Shown here: in pieces, positions 9,998 to 19,169 of the stretch
How the letters are laid out: the number at the start of each line of letters is the position of its first letter
How positions within the stretch are numbered: position 1 is the first letter of the stretch
Assembly: GCF_927904885.1 (NCBI RefSeq)
Contig: NZ_CAKMNW010000056.1
Coordinates: forward strand, 1 to 64,000
Origin: Candidatus Nitrotoga sp. M5
GTDB taxonomy: Bacteria; Pseudomonadota; Gammaproteobacteria; Burkholderiales; Gallionellaceae
DNA length: 64,000 nt
Direction: 5' to 3'
Made by a program: the position numbers and the translations under genes
The notes under the pieces: model-generated
Database searches by the model: none
Told to the model about the DNA's origin: nothing
What the model saw: the letters and a program-made list of their open reading frames with translations, nothing else

Positions 9998-11260
9998 ATG
10001 GCAATGAAATGTGTGAATGATTTTCGGTTGAGATTTGGCAAGCAAGATTTGATACCTATTATGATTGGCGGGATGGGAGTTGATATATCCACTGCCGAAC
10101 TGGCGCTGGAAGCTGCGCGTCTTGGTGGCATCGGGCATCTTTCCGATGCCATGCTGCCGACTGTAACGGACCGGCTATTAAAGACGAATTTTGTTAAATC
10201 GAAGCTCAAGCAGTACAAATACAATGTTGCTAATACGGATAAGTCCACGGTGCAATTCGATCTTGGGCAGATTGCAGAATCGACGCGCCTGCACCTGAGT
10301 AAAGCCATGGAGGCAAAGCGCGGCCCCGGTATGATTTTCGTCAACTGTATGGAAAAGCTTACTATGAATGCACCGCGCGAAACGTTGCGGGTACGGTTGC
10401 ACGGGGCGCTTTCTGCCGGTATAGATGGAATTACCTTGAGTGCTGGATTGCATCTGGGCTCGTTCGCGTTGATGGAAGATCACCCACGTTTCCGCGATGC
10501 CAAGCTAGGCATCATTGTATCCTCGCTACGTGCGCTGCAAATTTTCATGCGGAAAAACGCCAAGCTTAACCGCCTGCCAGATTATATCGTGATAGAAGGG
10601 CCGCTGGCCGGTGGCCACTTAGGCTTCGGTTTGGACTGGATGAAATACGATTTGCGAGAAATTTGCAAAGAAATTTATCAGTACTTACAGGCCGAAAAAT
10701 TAGACATTCCAATCATACCGGCTGGTGGAATTTTTACCGGTAGCGATGCAGTGTCATATCTTGAAATGGGTGCTTCGGCGGTGCAAGTAGCAACGCGCTT
10801 TACAGCAACAAGTGAGTGCGGCTTGCCGGAAAATATCGTGCAAGAGTACTTTAAAGCCGATGAGGGAGACATTGAAGTAAACATGATCTCGCCAACAGGC
10901 TACCCAATGCGCATGTTGAAGAAGAGCCCGGCCATCGGCGCTGGCATTCGTCCCAACTGCGAAGCCTATGGCTACTTGCTCGACGGTAACGGAAATTGCG
11001 CTTATATCACAGCTTACAACGCCGAGGTGGCAGCTCACCCGAATGCTAAGAAAATCTCTGTGATGGACAAGACTTGTTTGTGCACCGCTATGCGCAACTT
11101 TGACTGCTGGACTTGTGGGCACAACACCTACCGTCTCAAGGACACCACGCACCGTCTGCCGGATGGGACTTATCAGATACTAACAGCCGAGCATGTGTTT
11201 AAAGATTATCAGTTCAGCACCGACAACAAAATTTCATTGCCGAATTTACCGGCCATCTAA
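9998..11260 (+). CDS. Nitronate monooxygenase-like flavin oxidoreductase
   Basis: FMN-dependent TIM-barrel protein of the NPD/nitronate monooxygenase family, about 420 residues. Visible family features are an N-terminal PIMIGGMGVDIS-type segment, the phosphate-binding EGPLAGGHLGFG (near residue 203), and IPAGGIFTGSDAVSYLEMGA (near 240). The C-terminal 90 residues form an extra Cys-rich tail (CLCTAMRNFDCWTCGH) that could hold a metal or disulfides. Members oxidise nitronates or act as FabK-like reductases; the substrate cannot be chosen here. An AAAGG ribosome site precedes the ATG at 9998. The gene appears monocistronic. The 287 bases upstream show no gene. Confidence 0.75.
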   Translation: MAMKCVNDFRLRFGKQDLIPIMIGGMGVDISTAELALEAARLGGIGHLSDAMLPTVTDRLLKTNFVKSKLKQYKYNVANTDKSTVQFDLGQIAESTRLHLSKAMEAKRGPGMIFVNCMEKLTMNAPRETLRVRLHGALSAGIDGITLSAGLHLGSFALMEDHPRFRDAKLGIIVSSLRALQIFMRKNAKLNRLPDYIVIEGPLAGGHLGFGLDWMKYDLREICKEIYQYLQAEKLDIPIIPAGGIFTGSDAVSYLEMGASAVQVATRFTATSECGLPENIVQEYFKADEGDIEVNMISPTGYPMRMLKKSPAIGAGIRPNCEAYGYLLDGNGNCAYITAYNAEVAAHPNAKKISVMDKTCLCTAMRNFDCWTCGHNTYRLKDTTHRLPDGTYQILTAEHVFKDYQFSTDNKISLPNLPAI

Positions 11261-11322
11261 TTCAGATTACACATCAATAGTGTAATAATTATCCCTTCAA
11301 ACAAGCAGGGGTAATTTATGTC

Positions 11323-11647
11323 ATGCATCGCCGCGAAGCACAGAATGTGCTTGATAGCGTACGCCAAGCCATTACTTTAGCGACGCTGGTTGAACAGTTA
11401 CGAAAAGTACAGGCGGTGGTCTTGCCACTTCAATACGGCATGAGTATTGAGCAAGCAGTACAAGCCATCTGGTTGTCAAAAGGTTAAGTGTGTCGTTTGC
11501 GTAATCGGTTCAATGCGGATGTCGTCGTAGGCGATAAAGTCAAGTCAGTGCACGGAGGACAGCAAGCACAGAGAGTAATTTACTACTGATCGCGAAGCCG
11601 AACTACCCAAGCCGTTCTTCGAGTCTGCTAGTGCTGGCGGAACTTAG
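11323..11647 (+). pseudogene. Remnant of an IS630-type transposase (N-terminal helix-turn-helix region)
   Basis: The frame from ATG 11323 encodes 54 residues ending LSKG then TAA. Reading through the stop in the same frame continues VCRLRNRFNA, as in IS630-family winged-helix N-termini (…LSLEQTA…SKGWVCRLR…). The TAA therefore looks like a destroyed Trp codon. Near 11585 the matching sequence shifts frame (TDREAELPKPFFESASAGGT) before ending. Stop plus frameshift plus loss of the DDE catalytic part make this a dead fragment. No inverted-repeat ends are visible. The remaining bases up to 11877 hold nothing convincing. Confidence 0.6.
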
Positions 11648-11877
11648 TGGTCAGCTTATCAAAACGATATTCTGAAAAATGCTTGATTTTACAGACGGTA
11701 TCTACGTCTACTTGTGCGACAAATTCAGTCGCATTAAATGTTTCTGTATTGTTAGCACCCTGTGTTTTAATTTCACATAGCGTTACTTTATGCACATCGC
11801 AACTTGAATAGATCGCGACGTGCACATGGAAAAACTTATTTTAAAATAAGTTTCTTGAAGTACCTATATTTTCGAAC

Positions 11878-12702
11878 TTACTCTCCACCTTGAACACCCA
11901 AGTGACCGCCTGTTCCAAGCCCACCTTTTACCTCTTGTGCTTTGTAAGAACGAACGGCTTTCACCAGATTATTGTAGGAATCGGTAAACGCGGCAACGAT
12001 CACTTTCCCTTCTGCCGTGTTGGAATAGCCTCCGCCTACTCCTCCAAGCGCACTTCCGAATAAGCCACCCAGGAATCCAAAGTCCACATTGCGTGAACTA
12101 CCCTCAGCTGAAGCTAATTGAACGCCAGAACGGTTATCCACCAAGGTCAACATGGTACTGGACTCTTTGGCAGACATACTGCCACCCAGTAGAGCGCCAA
12201 CCGACCCAAAGAGACCACCAAGAGCAGCACCCGCACCTCCGGCATTATTGTTGCTGAAAGTGATGGAAGGACTCATAGAATAATCAGCCGCTACCATTTG
12301 TCCTTTTTGGAACTTAGAGTTATTGCGTAACTCTCCCGACTGCTCCAATGCACGCTCTCCCATCATATTAGCCATTGCACGCCCCCGTTCTACAACCACG
12401 AAGCAGTTAGACTGTTGAACAAGCATCTTAAGTACTGGAGTAGTAGATCCCAATTTCATTTGCCCAGTTAAAATGCCATACCATGGTGCGTTGGTGTCCT
12501 CGACGACGGCCAAGGTACCCAAAGATTCAGTACAATTTTCAAGACTGCTGTTGGCATTCTGTGATGTCGCGCCACCCGCAGAACCTGTGGCAGTCGTTTT
12601 TGCTTTTTGAGACCCCATTTCCATGTTGGCACAACCCGCCAAGAAAACAGAAACGACAGCTACCGTGGCTGTACGACATAAACTGAAAGAAACAGTCTTC
12701 AT
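11878..12702 (-). CDS. CsgG/HfaB-like lipoprotein
   Basis: Predicted outer-membrane-directed lipoprotein of about 274 residues: a signal peptide ending in the lipobox LAGC with the acylated Cys at residue 24. The mature part matches CsgG-family features: LAVVEDTNAPWYG, a conserved CFVVVERGRAM helix-strand (near residue 98), and a KGQMVAADYSMSPSITFS segment (near 132). A Gly-rich middle (GGAGAALGGLFGSVGALLGG and a similar GFLGGLFGSALGG) replaces the usual membrane-spanning hairpin. CsgG proteins form secretion pores for curli-type fibres, but no csgA/B/E/F is nearby, so the cargo is unknown. A short Thr/Ser/Gly linker follows the lipid anchor. Confidence 0.7.
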   Translation of the reverse strand: MKTVSFSLCRTATVAVVSVFLAGCANMEMGSQKAKTTATGSAGGATSQNANSSLENCTESLGTLAVVEDTNAPWYGILTGQMKLGSTTPVLKMLVQQSNCFVVVERGRAMANMMGERALEQSGELRNNSKFQKGQMVAADYSMSPSITFSNNNAGGAGAALGGLFGSVGALLGGSMSAKESSTMLTLVDNRSGVQLASAEGSSRNVDFGFLGGLFGSALGGVGGGYSNTAEGKVIVAAFTDSYNNLVKAVRSYKAQEVKGGLGTGGHLGVQGGE

Positions 12703-12961
12703 AATTTACCTCCCCTTTGTTGTTTTTAAAATTATCGAACGCCGTAATAAATAAATTATTATTGCAAATCATCTATTCATTACGGATGCAGCTAGTCAGA
12801 CTTTAACAATTTAAAATTGTACTACATATTCAACTCTGTATGACCTACCCTGAAATGACATCGTGTTCGTATACAACCTCTTCTATTGAGATTTACGTAT
12901 GAACTGTAATTAACCCTCAGTTGCATTCATAATCCCCTTGCCTTGTGATTTTTGACACAGG

Positions 12962-13864
12962 TCAAGGTAAGGGTGGTGCGTTTATGCTCACCATCTGATC
13001 CAACCGAGATTTAAGCTTCTTATCTATCGTCTGCCACTGTGTAATATATTGGCTGGGCAGTTCATACCTCAGAAAAAAAACTTTCCCTTTTATGGGCTCA
13101 GATATCGCCACATTCGGTGCAGGATGATAAGAATTTTCAATTATGCAAATTGGAATTTCATTGTGAAAAAAACTTTCATCAGCACACCGAATGCGTATCA
13201 ATTCGTCCGTAGGGTAAGCATGGCTCAAGAATATATCGGCTTTGTCGGATGGGTCGTAGTAATGCAACATTCCAGGTAATTTCGTCGATTCTGGTTGCCG
13301 CTGCAACCTCTCAAAAAAATATTTAAAGTATTGATCCCACGGCCTCGTATGCGTAATGGAGGCGTGTAAGTTTTGTCTCCAAGCCAATTTCTCAAATTGC
13401 GCTAAATTCTCTTCCTTAAGTGGAGAAAGGTCCGGCAACATGGCATCAATTATGATGAAATCAACAGCCGGCCTTTCCTTACCGTTAATTTTTTTTTGGG
13501 ACAGATGTCCCCAGCCGTGCAATTGCTGATTGTATCCTTTAAGGTTATAGGTAAGCGGTACATCAAAATTAACGCCATCCATACTTACGCGAAAATTCAT
13601 TTCTTTAGCCTCAGCCAAGCTAATGACCTTCCGCTGCGGAATAGTCGCTTGCTTTATCTGCCCTCGATAAAAGATAGTCTCCGACCATACTGGTATTTGT
13701 TGCCATGTCACCGCAGTGATTACAGCAACGGTGATGCTTCCCCATATCAACGGATTTTTGCCACGCATCCTTGCCGCTTTGGCCGCAAAGAAGCCCAGCA
13801 AAACTATACCTAATATAATGGGTAGCAGTCCGATTTTGAGCACCATTATCATTTCGCCTGACAA
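12962..13864 (-). CDS. Hypothetical membrane-anchored protein
   Basis: I do not recognise this family. The 300 residues begin with two hydrophobic segments (about residues 9-28 and 38-56). A soluble region of about 240 residues follows, probably periplasmic, rich in Trp, Tyr and His, with no recognisable catalytic motif. Notable stretches are WGHLSQKKINGKERPAVDF and a late Cys pair region (IRCADESFFHNEIPICII). It lies 259 bases from the CsgG-like gene on the same strand and could share its regulation, but the gap argues against a tight operon. An internal Met at residue 7 is an alternative start. Function unknown. Confidence 0.6.
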   Translation of the reverse strand: MSGEMIMVLKIGLLPIILGIVLLGFFAAKAARMRGKNPLIWGSITVAVITAVTWQQIPVWSETIFYRGQIKQATIPQRKVISLAEAKEMNFRVSMDGVNFDVPLTYNLKGYNQQLHGWGHLSQKKINGKERPAVDFIIIDAMLPDLSPLKEENLAQFEKLAWRQNLHASITHTRPWDQYFKYFFERLQRQPESTKLPGMLHYYDPSDKADIFLSHAYPTDELIRIRCADESFFHNEIPICIIENSYHPAPNVAISEPIKGKVFFLRYELPSQYITQWQTIDKKLKSRLDQMVSINAPPLP

Positions 13865-14298
13865 GTTTTCAGATTACTATTTCCAGATGTTCAACGCAGA
13901 GCTAGCTGGTGCCCCGCTTTTACGCATCAGGGTTTAGAATCAAAATAGCGCGGTTATACCGATAGTACAAAATGCTATACCAATGCAAACTTATAGCCAA
14001 GCCTCCTATTACTGCCACACCCCATAAGGAAATCGGCAGGAGGTACGAAGCGTCACATTCATCGATTGTAATGAGCGTTCCGGCTCGTCGAGAGCTAAAT
14101 GAGCCCTGTCCCGATTGCTATAGCTACTAACTTACGTTTTCGACTAATCCCATTAAACAAGACGAGTTGTGAACCTGCGAATGCAATAACCAACATTAAA
14201 ATGGTGAAAATTGTATGGGCAAAATTAAATATTGCAGTCCTGGAGGCAGTACAAATATACTCGCACGCTATGATGCGCCGTACATTTTAATTATGTTT
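13865..14298. other. Gap with possible decayed membrane-protein coding on the minus strand
   Basis: No intact gene. On the minus strand, frames across 14290-14100 and 14090-13935 read as hydrophobic stretches (for example AHTIFTILMLVIAFAG and LISLWG-like/VAVIGGLAISLHWYS). Stops and a frame change interrupt them, so this may be a degraded small membrane protein. Short open frames on the plus strand here have no supporting features. Confidence 0.25.
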
Positions 14299-14588
14299 AT
14301 AAAAAGTATATAAGCAATTTGCTTATATACTTTTTTGGGTGTCACTCTACTATTTGACTCTTACAGGGCAGTTTAACTGCTGGCATACTTTTGGGAGCCT
14401 AGGATGCTGGAGTTTATTGGGCTGGGAATTGCTTGTCCATCAACAGACGATCGCGACTCTCGAATTTCACATTGTACGTGAAGCATCGCTTGAGCCTGGC
14501 GTTTCTAATGTTAATTTGATGTTAATCGTCAAGGATCAGGCGGGACATTCTGAAAATACAGGCAGTGGGGTTTCAATATTATCATCAA
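14299..14588 (+). repeat. Diverged direct repeat, copy 1
   Basis: About 290 bases aligning collinearly with 15419-15703. Shared blocks include GTTTAACTGCTGGCATACTT, GTTAATCGTCAAGGAT / GTTGATCGTCAAGGAT and CAGGCAGTGGGGTTTCAATA / CAGACAGTGCAATTTCAATT. The second copy contains the upstream region and first dozen codons of the GH13 gene. In this copy the start codon is lost (CTG in place of ATG), so it is a non-functional duplicate of a promoter and gene start. Confidence 0.65.
14301..14336. terminator. Bidirectional terminator-like palindrome
   Basis: A perfect inverted repeat pairs AAAAAGTATATAAGC with GCTTATATACTTTTT around a 5-base AATTT loop. Both strands end in a T-run, so it could stop transcription either way. 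The corresponding hairpin in the second direct-repeat copy (15421-15455) is eroded. Confidence 0.5.
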
Positions 14589-14653
14589 CAATAATTTGTA
14601 TTGTCGTGCTATAAAAAGAATTTTATAGCGAATCCCTAGTATTCAATCAAAGT

Positions 14654-15073
14654 TTACTCTTTTGCGTCTTCGAAACATTCGCCATTTTCATTGTCTTCGC
14701 TAGATTCGTCGTCTTCAACACCTTCGTTATTCTCATCGTCTTCGAGAGACTCATCTTCTAGCGAAACTTTGAGGATATGACCGGTCTCGCCATCAACAAT
14801 GACTTTCTGAATTTTGCCGTCTTTGAGTACCTCAACCTTAAACTGCACAGCGTCGGATTCATCATCCAATTCGGCTTCTACAGCCTCTCCGCCGATTGTC
14901 TGTTCCGCCACTTTTATTGCTTCGGTTAAAGAAATTTTAGCCAGACTAAAAAGCTGTTGTTCTTTTGCTTCCTTCCCCTTAAATTCAGCTGGCTGCACCG
15001 CGTTAGCAGCAATGGCTGCCATCATGGTCATTGTAAACAAGGCTGCACGTATTATATTGCGTGGTTTTCTCAT
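14654..15073 (-). CDS. Secreted PepSY-domain protein with acidic tail
   Basis: 139 residues: a Sec signal peptide (about 1-26, ending ANAVQ), then one PepSY domain. Helix SLTEAIKVAEQTIGG is near residue 48, and the strand pair VEVLKDGKIQKVIVDGETG is near 83. The last 35 residues are almost all Asp, Glu and Asn with one Cys. PepSY domains act as protease inhibitors or bind partners in the periplasm; the acidic tail could bind cations. The gene is bracketed by the two copies of a 290-base direct repeat, so it may have arrived or been isolated by a duplication. Specific target unknown. Confidence 0.75.
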   Translation of the reverse strand: MRKPRNIIRAALFTMTMMAAIAANAVQPAEFKGKEAKEQQLFSLAKISLTEAIKVAEQTIGGEAVEAELDDESDAVQFKVEVLKDGKIQKVIVDGETGHILKVSLEDESLEDDENNEGVEDDESSEDNENGECFEDAKE

Positions 15074-15418
15074 CGAAAAACCCTCATTTTATACTAAACA
15101 TTCGGAGTTAAAAATTGACCATTAAATTTTATAATATGCTGATTTAAATAATAAAATTTGCATAAAAAAGAGTGAAATAATGGTTGCCTGGCAAACACCC
15201 AAAACAACTCAGTAGATCGCAATGAATCTTGGCACAAAAACGACAGAACTTCCATAATTGACGATAAACCTGCTCCGGGACGGAGCCTGTCTCATCGACA
15301 ATATGTTTGCAGAGTTATATAAGCATATGGGCATGGGGGGACGCTGAGGCTAGAAGCCAAGTAAAACATAGTTTACAAGGGTATTATTGGGCTCGAATGA
15401 ACTTCGAAATGGTGGTTT
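15074..15418. other. Gap upstream of the PepSY gene
   Basis: About 345 bases with no gene seen on either strand. The first part, very AT-rich (15110-15175), probably contains the PepSY promoter. The rest, up to the second direct-repeat copy, shows no motif I can name. Confidence 0.3.
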
Positions 15419-15703
15419 ATAAAAAATAATTAAGAAATGTGCTTATTTACTTTTTTGAGTGTCACTTTACTATTTGATCCTCACTGGGATGTTTAACTGC
15501 TGGCATACTTATCGGAGCTGGGAATGTTGGAGTTAATTGGGCTGAGGGTCACGAGCCCGTAAGCTGTCGACCGCGACTCACGAATTTCGCTTTGTCAGTG
15601 AAGAATCACTTGGGCCTGGCTTCTCTACTTTTACTTGGATGTTGATCGTCAAGGATAAGAGGTCATTATGACAATTCAGACAGTGCAATTTCAATTCATC
15701 ACC
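15419..15703 (+). repeat. Diverged direct repeat, copy 2 (includes GH13 gene start)
   Basis: Counterpart of 14299-14588, about 1.1 kb downstream of it. It covers the upstream region of the GH13 gene and its first codons. It likely carries the working promoter and ribosome site (AAGAGGTC before ATG 15668). Confidence 0.65.
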
Positions 15704-18100
15704 GGCCTTAAACGGGCGATATTCCGTAACGCCCGCTTGCGCGGCAGTTGGGATGATAGCGGCCGATACTCGGATGACTGGATGGAATCTCCTATGCAGG
15801 AGGAAATCGGCGAAGATGGTTGTCCAATATTTACGGCCTCGATCTCACTTAACCTTGCCGATCAGGATAATACCTTCAAGTGGGGGATTATCCTTGACGG
15901 GCCGCAGGGTGCCAACTTCTGGGGCATTCCGACTGAGGTGCAGGATGTTAATTCCGTTGCACGACATCGCCAGTTTCAGCTCAACTGCGAGGTTGTCATG
16001 CCTCAGATCGAACGCTATTACTTCACTTACGGCCGCCGCCTGGGAGCCAACAAACACTTCACCGCGGGGAACCCCACACCCGGTCTGCGTTTTGGCGTTT
16101 GGGCTCCAAATGCCAAAAATGTGGAAGTGGTCTTCGGCAATCCGGCAAGTGGCTACATAGCCGACGATAGCTCCGGAGTGAACCAGGCACAGCCCGTGAT
16201 CACCCTGACTCAGCTGGCTGATGGCATCTGGGAAGGTGGCCCGCAGGGCGGCTTTGAGATGTTCCTAAGCCTGCCTTACATGTATCGTATCCTGAACGCG
16301 CAAGCACAGCACGTTTATCGCACCGACATATTCTCCCGTAGCCAGATCGGCAGAGGCAATATCAACCCTGTCAAGACTTCCTGGCCGGGGACCGTTGAAA
16401 CTCTGGATGGGTCCGTGAGTTGTAGCGTGGTCATTGATGCCGACGTGATGCGCCGAGATTTTGCATCCACGCCACGCGGAATGAAACTGGACTGCATTCC
16501 GTCTGAGGAATTCTGGACAAGAGAATCCACGCCTGGCCTGCCGGTACCTTCGCACCTCGAAGACCTGGTTATTTACGAATTACACGTCGGCTCATTGGGG
16601 TTCGGAAAGCCCGGCCCTGGCGATTTGAGTGACGCGCTACAATTCCTGAACCATCTCGTTGAACTCGGTGTGAATGCCATCGAACTGCTGCCCATGGCAG
16701 AGTTTTCAGGCAATACCGCCTGGGGCTATGGCGACAGTCATCACTTCTGTATCGAATCCAGCGCTGGAGGCCGCGACAAGTACCGTCATCTAGTGCGCGA
16801 GTGTCATCGGCGTGGCATCGCAGTCATCCAGGACGTGGTCTACAACCACTATGACAACGAAGCGGAACGCGCCCAGTGGCAATACGATTCAACCTTGCCC
16901 GAAGAAAATATTTATTACTGGTATGAAGGGCGCGCTTCCGACTACAAAAAAAATGATGGCAGTCCGTTTCCGGAGGGCGGCTACCTTGATAACGGCTCTA
17001 CCGGCTTCACCCCTCGTTTTTCGGAAGAAATTGTGCGCCAGCAGTTCATCAGCAGTGCCGCCTTTCTTATTGAAGAAATGCACGTCGATGGGCTGCGTGT
17101 GGATCTGACCCAGGCGATTCACCGCGACAACACGCTTCACGCCGATGGGCGACTGATTGGCAACGCCAACATCTTCGGGCAGAAATTCCTGCGGGAGTGG
17201 AGTCGCACACTGCGCATGATCAAGCCTACTGTGATGCTGATCGCGGAAGATCATACGGGATGGGACGCCGTGACGAAACTGCCAGCACAAGGAGGGCTGG
17301 GTTTCAGCGCAAAGTGGGAATTAGCCTTCTACCACCAGTTGATCGGCGACTCCGACATGACTGGAAATCGGGCGCGCCTCTTGAAACGAGCGGGATTTGG
17401 CGGCAACGAGCCGCTACAGTTGGACTGGTTTGCCAGTGCCCTTTATAACAGCCGTTACGACCAAGTCGTGTTCCACGAATCTCACGACGAAGCCGGCAAT
17501 GCCAGCGGTACGGCGCGGACCTTGGTAACGGCCGTCAATGGTGCGCCTGTCATTGGTGCCACTCGCAGCGCGGCGGAGGCACGCTCGCGCGTATGCTTCG
17601 GTCTGACCTTGCTTTCGGCAGGCATCCCCATGTTTTTCATGGGCGAAGAGATCGGAGCACAGAAACACTATACGTATGACCGCTTTCTGTTGAACCGCGA
17701 AGATATCATTGGCGAACGGATTGGTAACGGTAAGGCACTGTTTCGCTTTTATCAGGATCTCATAAGTCTCAGTCGCCGACTGCGCTCGATTCGCAGCCAG
17801 GACATTGACATACTCCACCTGTCAAATTCAAATCGAGTGATCGCTTTCAAGCGGTGGCGCGGGGATGAGGAAGTCATTATCGTCGCCAGCTTCAACAATA
17901 CTGCCTTCACTGACGGTTATGTCATCGAAAAGGATTTGCTGGCCATCCCTGATGCCGGATGGAAGGAAATATTCAATAGCGACGCCGCCATCTATGGTGG
18001 CCAAAACAGGGGTAATGGCGGTGCCAGTATTCCGTCCAACCAAGGTCGACTTAATGTAACGATCCCTGCCAATAGTTTTGTGGTGCTAGTAAAACAATGA
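15668..18100 (+). CDS. GH13 alpha-glucan branching enzyme-like protein
   Basis: Large glycoside hydrolase family 13 protein, about 810 residues. An unusual N-terminal region of about 110 residues precedes a CBM48-like domain (LRFGVWAPNAKNVEVVFG near residue 138). The catalytic barrel then begins at LVIYELHVGSLGFG. All four GH13 regions are visible: DVVYNH (near 393), DGLRVDLTQ with the nucleophile Asp (near 476), LIAEDH with the acid/base Glu (near 523), and FHESHDE (near 600). A beta-sandwich C-terminal domain ends the chain. The layout fits a 1,4-alpha-glucan branching enzyme or malto-oligosyltrehalose-type enzyme. No other glg or tre genes are nearby, so the physiological glucan is uncertain. 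Confidence 0.82.
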   Translation: MTIQTVQFQFITGLKRAIFRNARLRGSWDDSGRYSDDWMESPMQEEIGEDGCPIFTASISLNLADQDNTFKWGIILDGPQGANFWGIPTEVQDVNSVARHRQFQLNCEVVMPQIERYYFTYGRRLGANKHFTAGNPTPGLRFGVWAPNAKNVEVVFGNPASGYIADDSSGVNQAQPVITLTQLADGIWEGGPQGGFEMFLSLPYMYRILNAQAQHVYRTDIFSRSQIGRGNINPVKTSWPGTVETLDGSVSCSVVIDADVMRRDFASTPRGMKLDCIPSEEFWTRESTPGLPVPSHLEDLVIYELHVGSLGFGKPGPGDLSDALQFLNHLVELGVNAIELLPMAEFSGNTAWGYGDSHHFCIESSAGGRDKYRHLVRECHRRGIAVIQDVVYNHYDNEAERAQWQYDSTLPEENIYYWYEGRASDYKKNDGSPFPEGGYLDNGSTGFTPRFSEEIVRQQFISSAAFLIEEMHVDGLRVDLTQAIHRDNTLHADGRLIGNANIFGQKFLREWSRTLRMIKPTVMLIAEDHTGWDAVTKLPAQGGLGFSAKWELAFYHQLIGDSDMTGNRARLLKRAGFGGNEPLQLDWFASALYNSRYDQVVFHESHDEAGNASGTARTLVTAVNGAPVIGATRSAAEARSRVCFGLTLLSAGIPMFFMGEEIGAQKHYTYDRFLLNREDIIGERIGNGKALFRFYQDLISLSRRLRSIRSQDIDILHLSNSNRVIAFKRWRGDEEVIIVASFNNTAFTDGYVIEKDLLAIPDAGWKEIFNSDAAIYGGQNRGNGGASIPSNQGRLNVTIPANSFVVLVKQ

Positions 18101-18299
18101 TGAAGAAAATACTGGTATTTACTTGAATAATAATCGAATGAACCTGCTTTTTCTTGAGCGTGTCCCAGAAGCATGCATCCGGTGCGTGGCTCGTTAATCG
18201 CCCTGGCGACTCATGGATGTAGGTTGAGGTTACTTCAGCTCATTTTTTGATTTTCTCGCACTTAAAAAACGCAATTGAAAATCCTGATTCACCCAAATT

Positions 18300-19169
18300 T
18301 TATAGTTTAAATGGCGTTTGAATAATATGCGCACCATCCTTTGTTACTTTGGGCTTTGGCTTCCACGCGTGCCCATAAATTACTTCGAAAGTCGCGGGCA
18401 GCTTGCCATTTTGCCGGAATCGTTCGTAATTCTCCTGCAGCGCCAGCCAAGCAGCCTTACCCATCATGCCGTGCCCACGTCCAGCATTGGCATTGTGCGC
18501 GCCTATGTCGCGTAAATCCTGCATTACTGCTTTCAAATTATCGTAGGTCAGCGTGATAATTTCCATGTCCATCACGGGCGCGGCAAAACCGTTGGCCTTC
18601 AGCATGTCGCCGATGTCGTGCATGTCTGCGAAGCGATTAACATGCCTGTGCTCATCCACGCTATGGAATGCACTGCGTAGTTCCTTGAGCGTATCCGGAC
18701 CGAAGGTGCTGAACATCACCAAGCCCTCCACTTTCAATACGCGATGTAACTCGCTAAGTGTGGCGGGCAGATCGTTGCACCATTGCAGGGTAAGATTCGA
18801 CCATACCAGCTCGATACTGTTGGCTGCTAACGGCAAGGCTTCGACATCGGCGCATACATAGCTGTGCTTGCCACTATCGAATAGTTTGCGCCACCAGCTT
18901 AGCTTGCTGCGCGATACATTGAGCATGCTAATTGCCATGTCGAGCGCCAATAGATGCGCCGCCGGATAGCGCTGTGACAGCTGGCGCGTACCCCAGCCAG
19001 TACCACTACCCACATCCAGCACAGACGTTGGCTTCTGTTTTATATAATCCAGCCGTTCCAGCATGCGGCTGCACACCTCACGCTGCAATACAGCAGCGGT
19101 ATCGTATCCATTGGCCGCGCGATTGAAGGCCATTCGCACCTGGCGTTTGTCTATCAGGTAATCATCCAT
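18300..19169 (-). CDS. bioC: Malonyl-ACP O-methyltransferase
   Basis: SAM-dependent methyltransferase that methylates malonyl-ACP so fatty-acid synthesis can build the pimeloyl chain of biotin. The 289 residues show the N-terminal BioC helix (QVRMAFNRAANGYDTAAVLQ), the SAM motif VLDVGSGTGWGTRQL near residue 49, DMAISML, and LVWSNLTLQWC near 122. It overlaps bioH by 8 bases and is the last gene of the minus-strand bio cluster. The partner BioH is adjacent, giving a complete BioC-BioH pathway. Converges on the GH13 gene with 199 bases between; no clear terminator seen. Confidence 0.92.
   Translation of the reverse strand: MDDYLIDKRQVRMAFNRAANGYDTAAVLQREVCSRMLERLDYIKQKPTSVLDVGSGTGWGTRQLSQRYPAAHLLALDMAISMLNVSRSKLSWWRKLFDSGKHSYVCADVEALPLAANSIELVWSNLTLQWCNDLPATLSELHRVLKVEGLVMFSTFGPDTLKELRSAFHSVDEHRHVNRFADMHDIGDMLKANGFAAPVMDMEIITLTYDNLKAVMQDLRDIGAHNANAGRGHGMMGKAAWLALQENYERFRQNGKLPATFEVIYGHAWKPKPKVTKDGAHIIQTPFKL

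Noticed and set aside
11628-11825. 65-codon minus-strand open frame
   Set aside because: No supporting features and it overlaps the transposase relic.
14339-14614. 91-codon plus-strand open frame
   Set aside because: Lies within the non-coding direct-repeat copy 1; the equivalent frame is not kept in copy 2.
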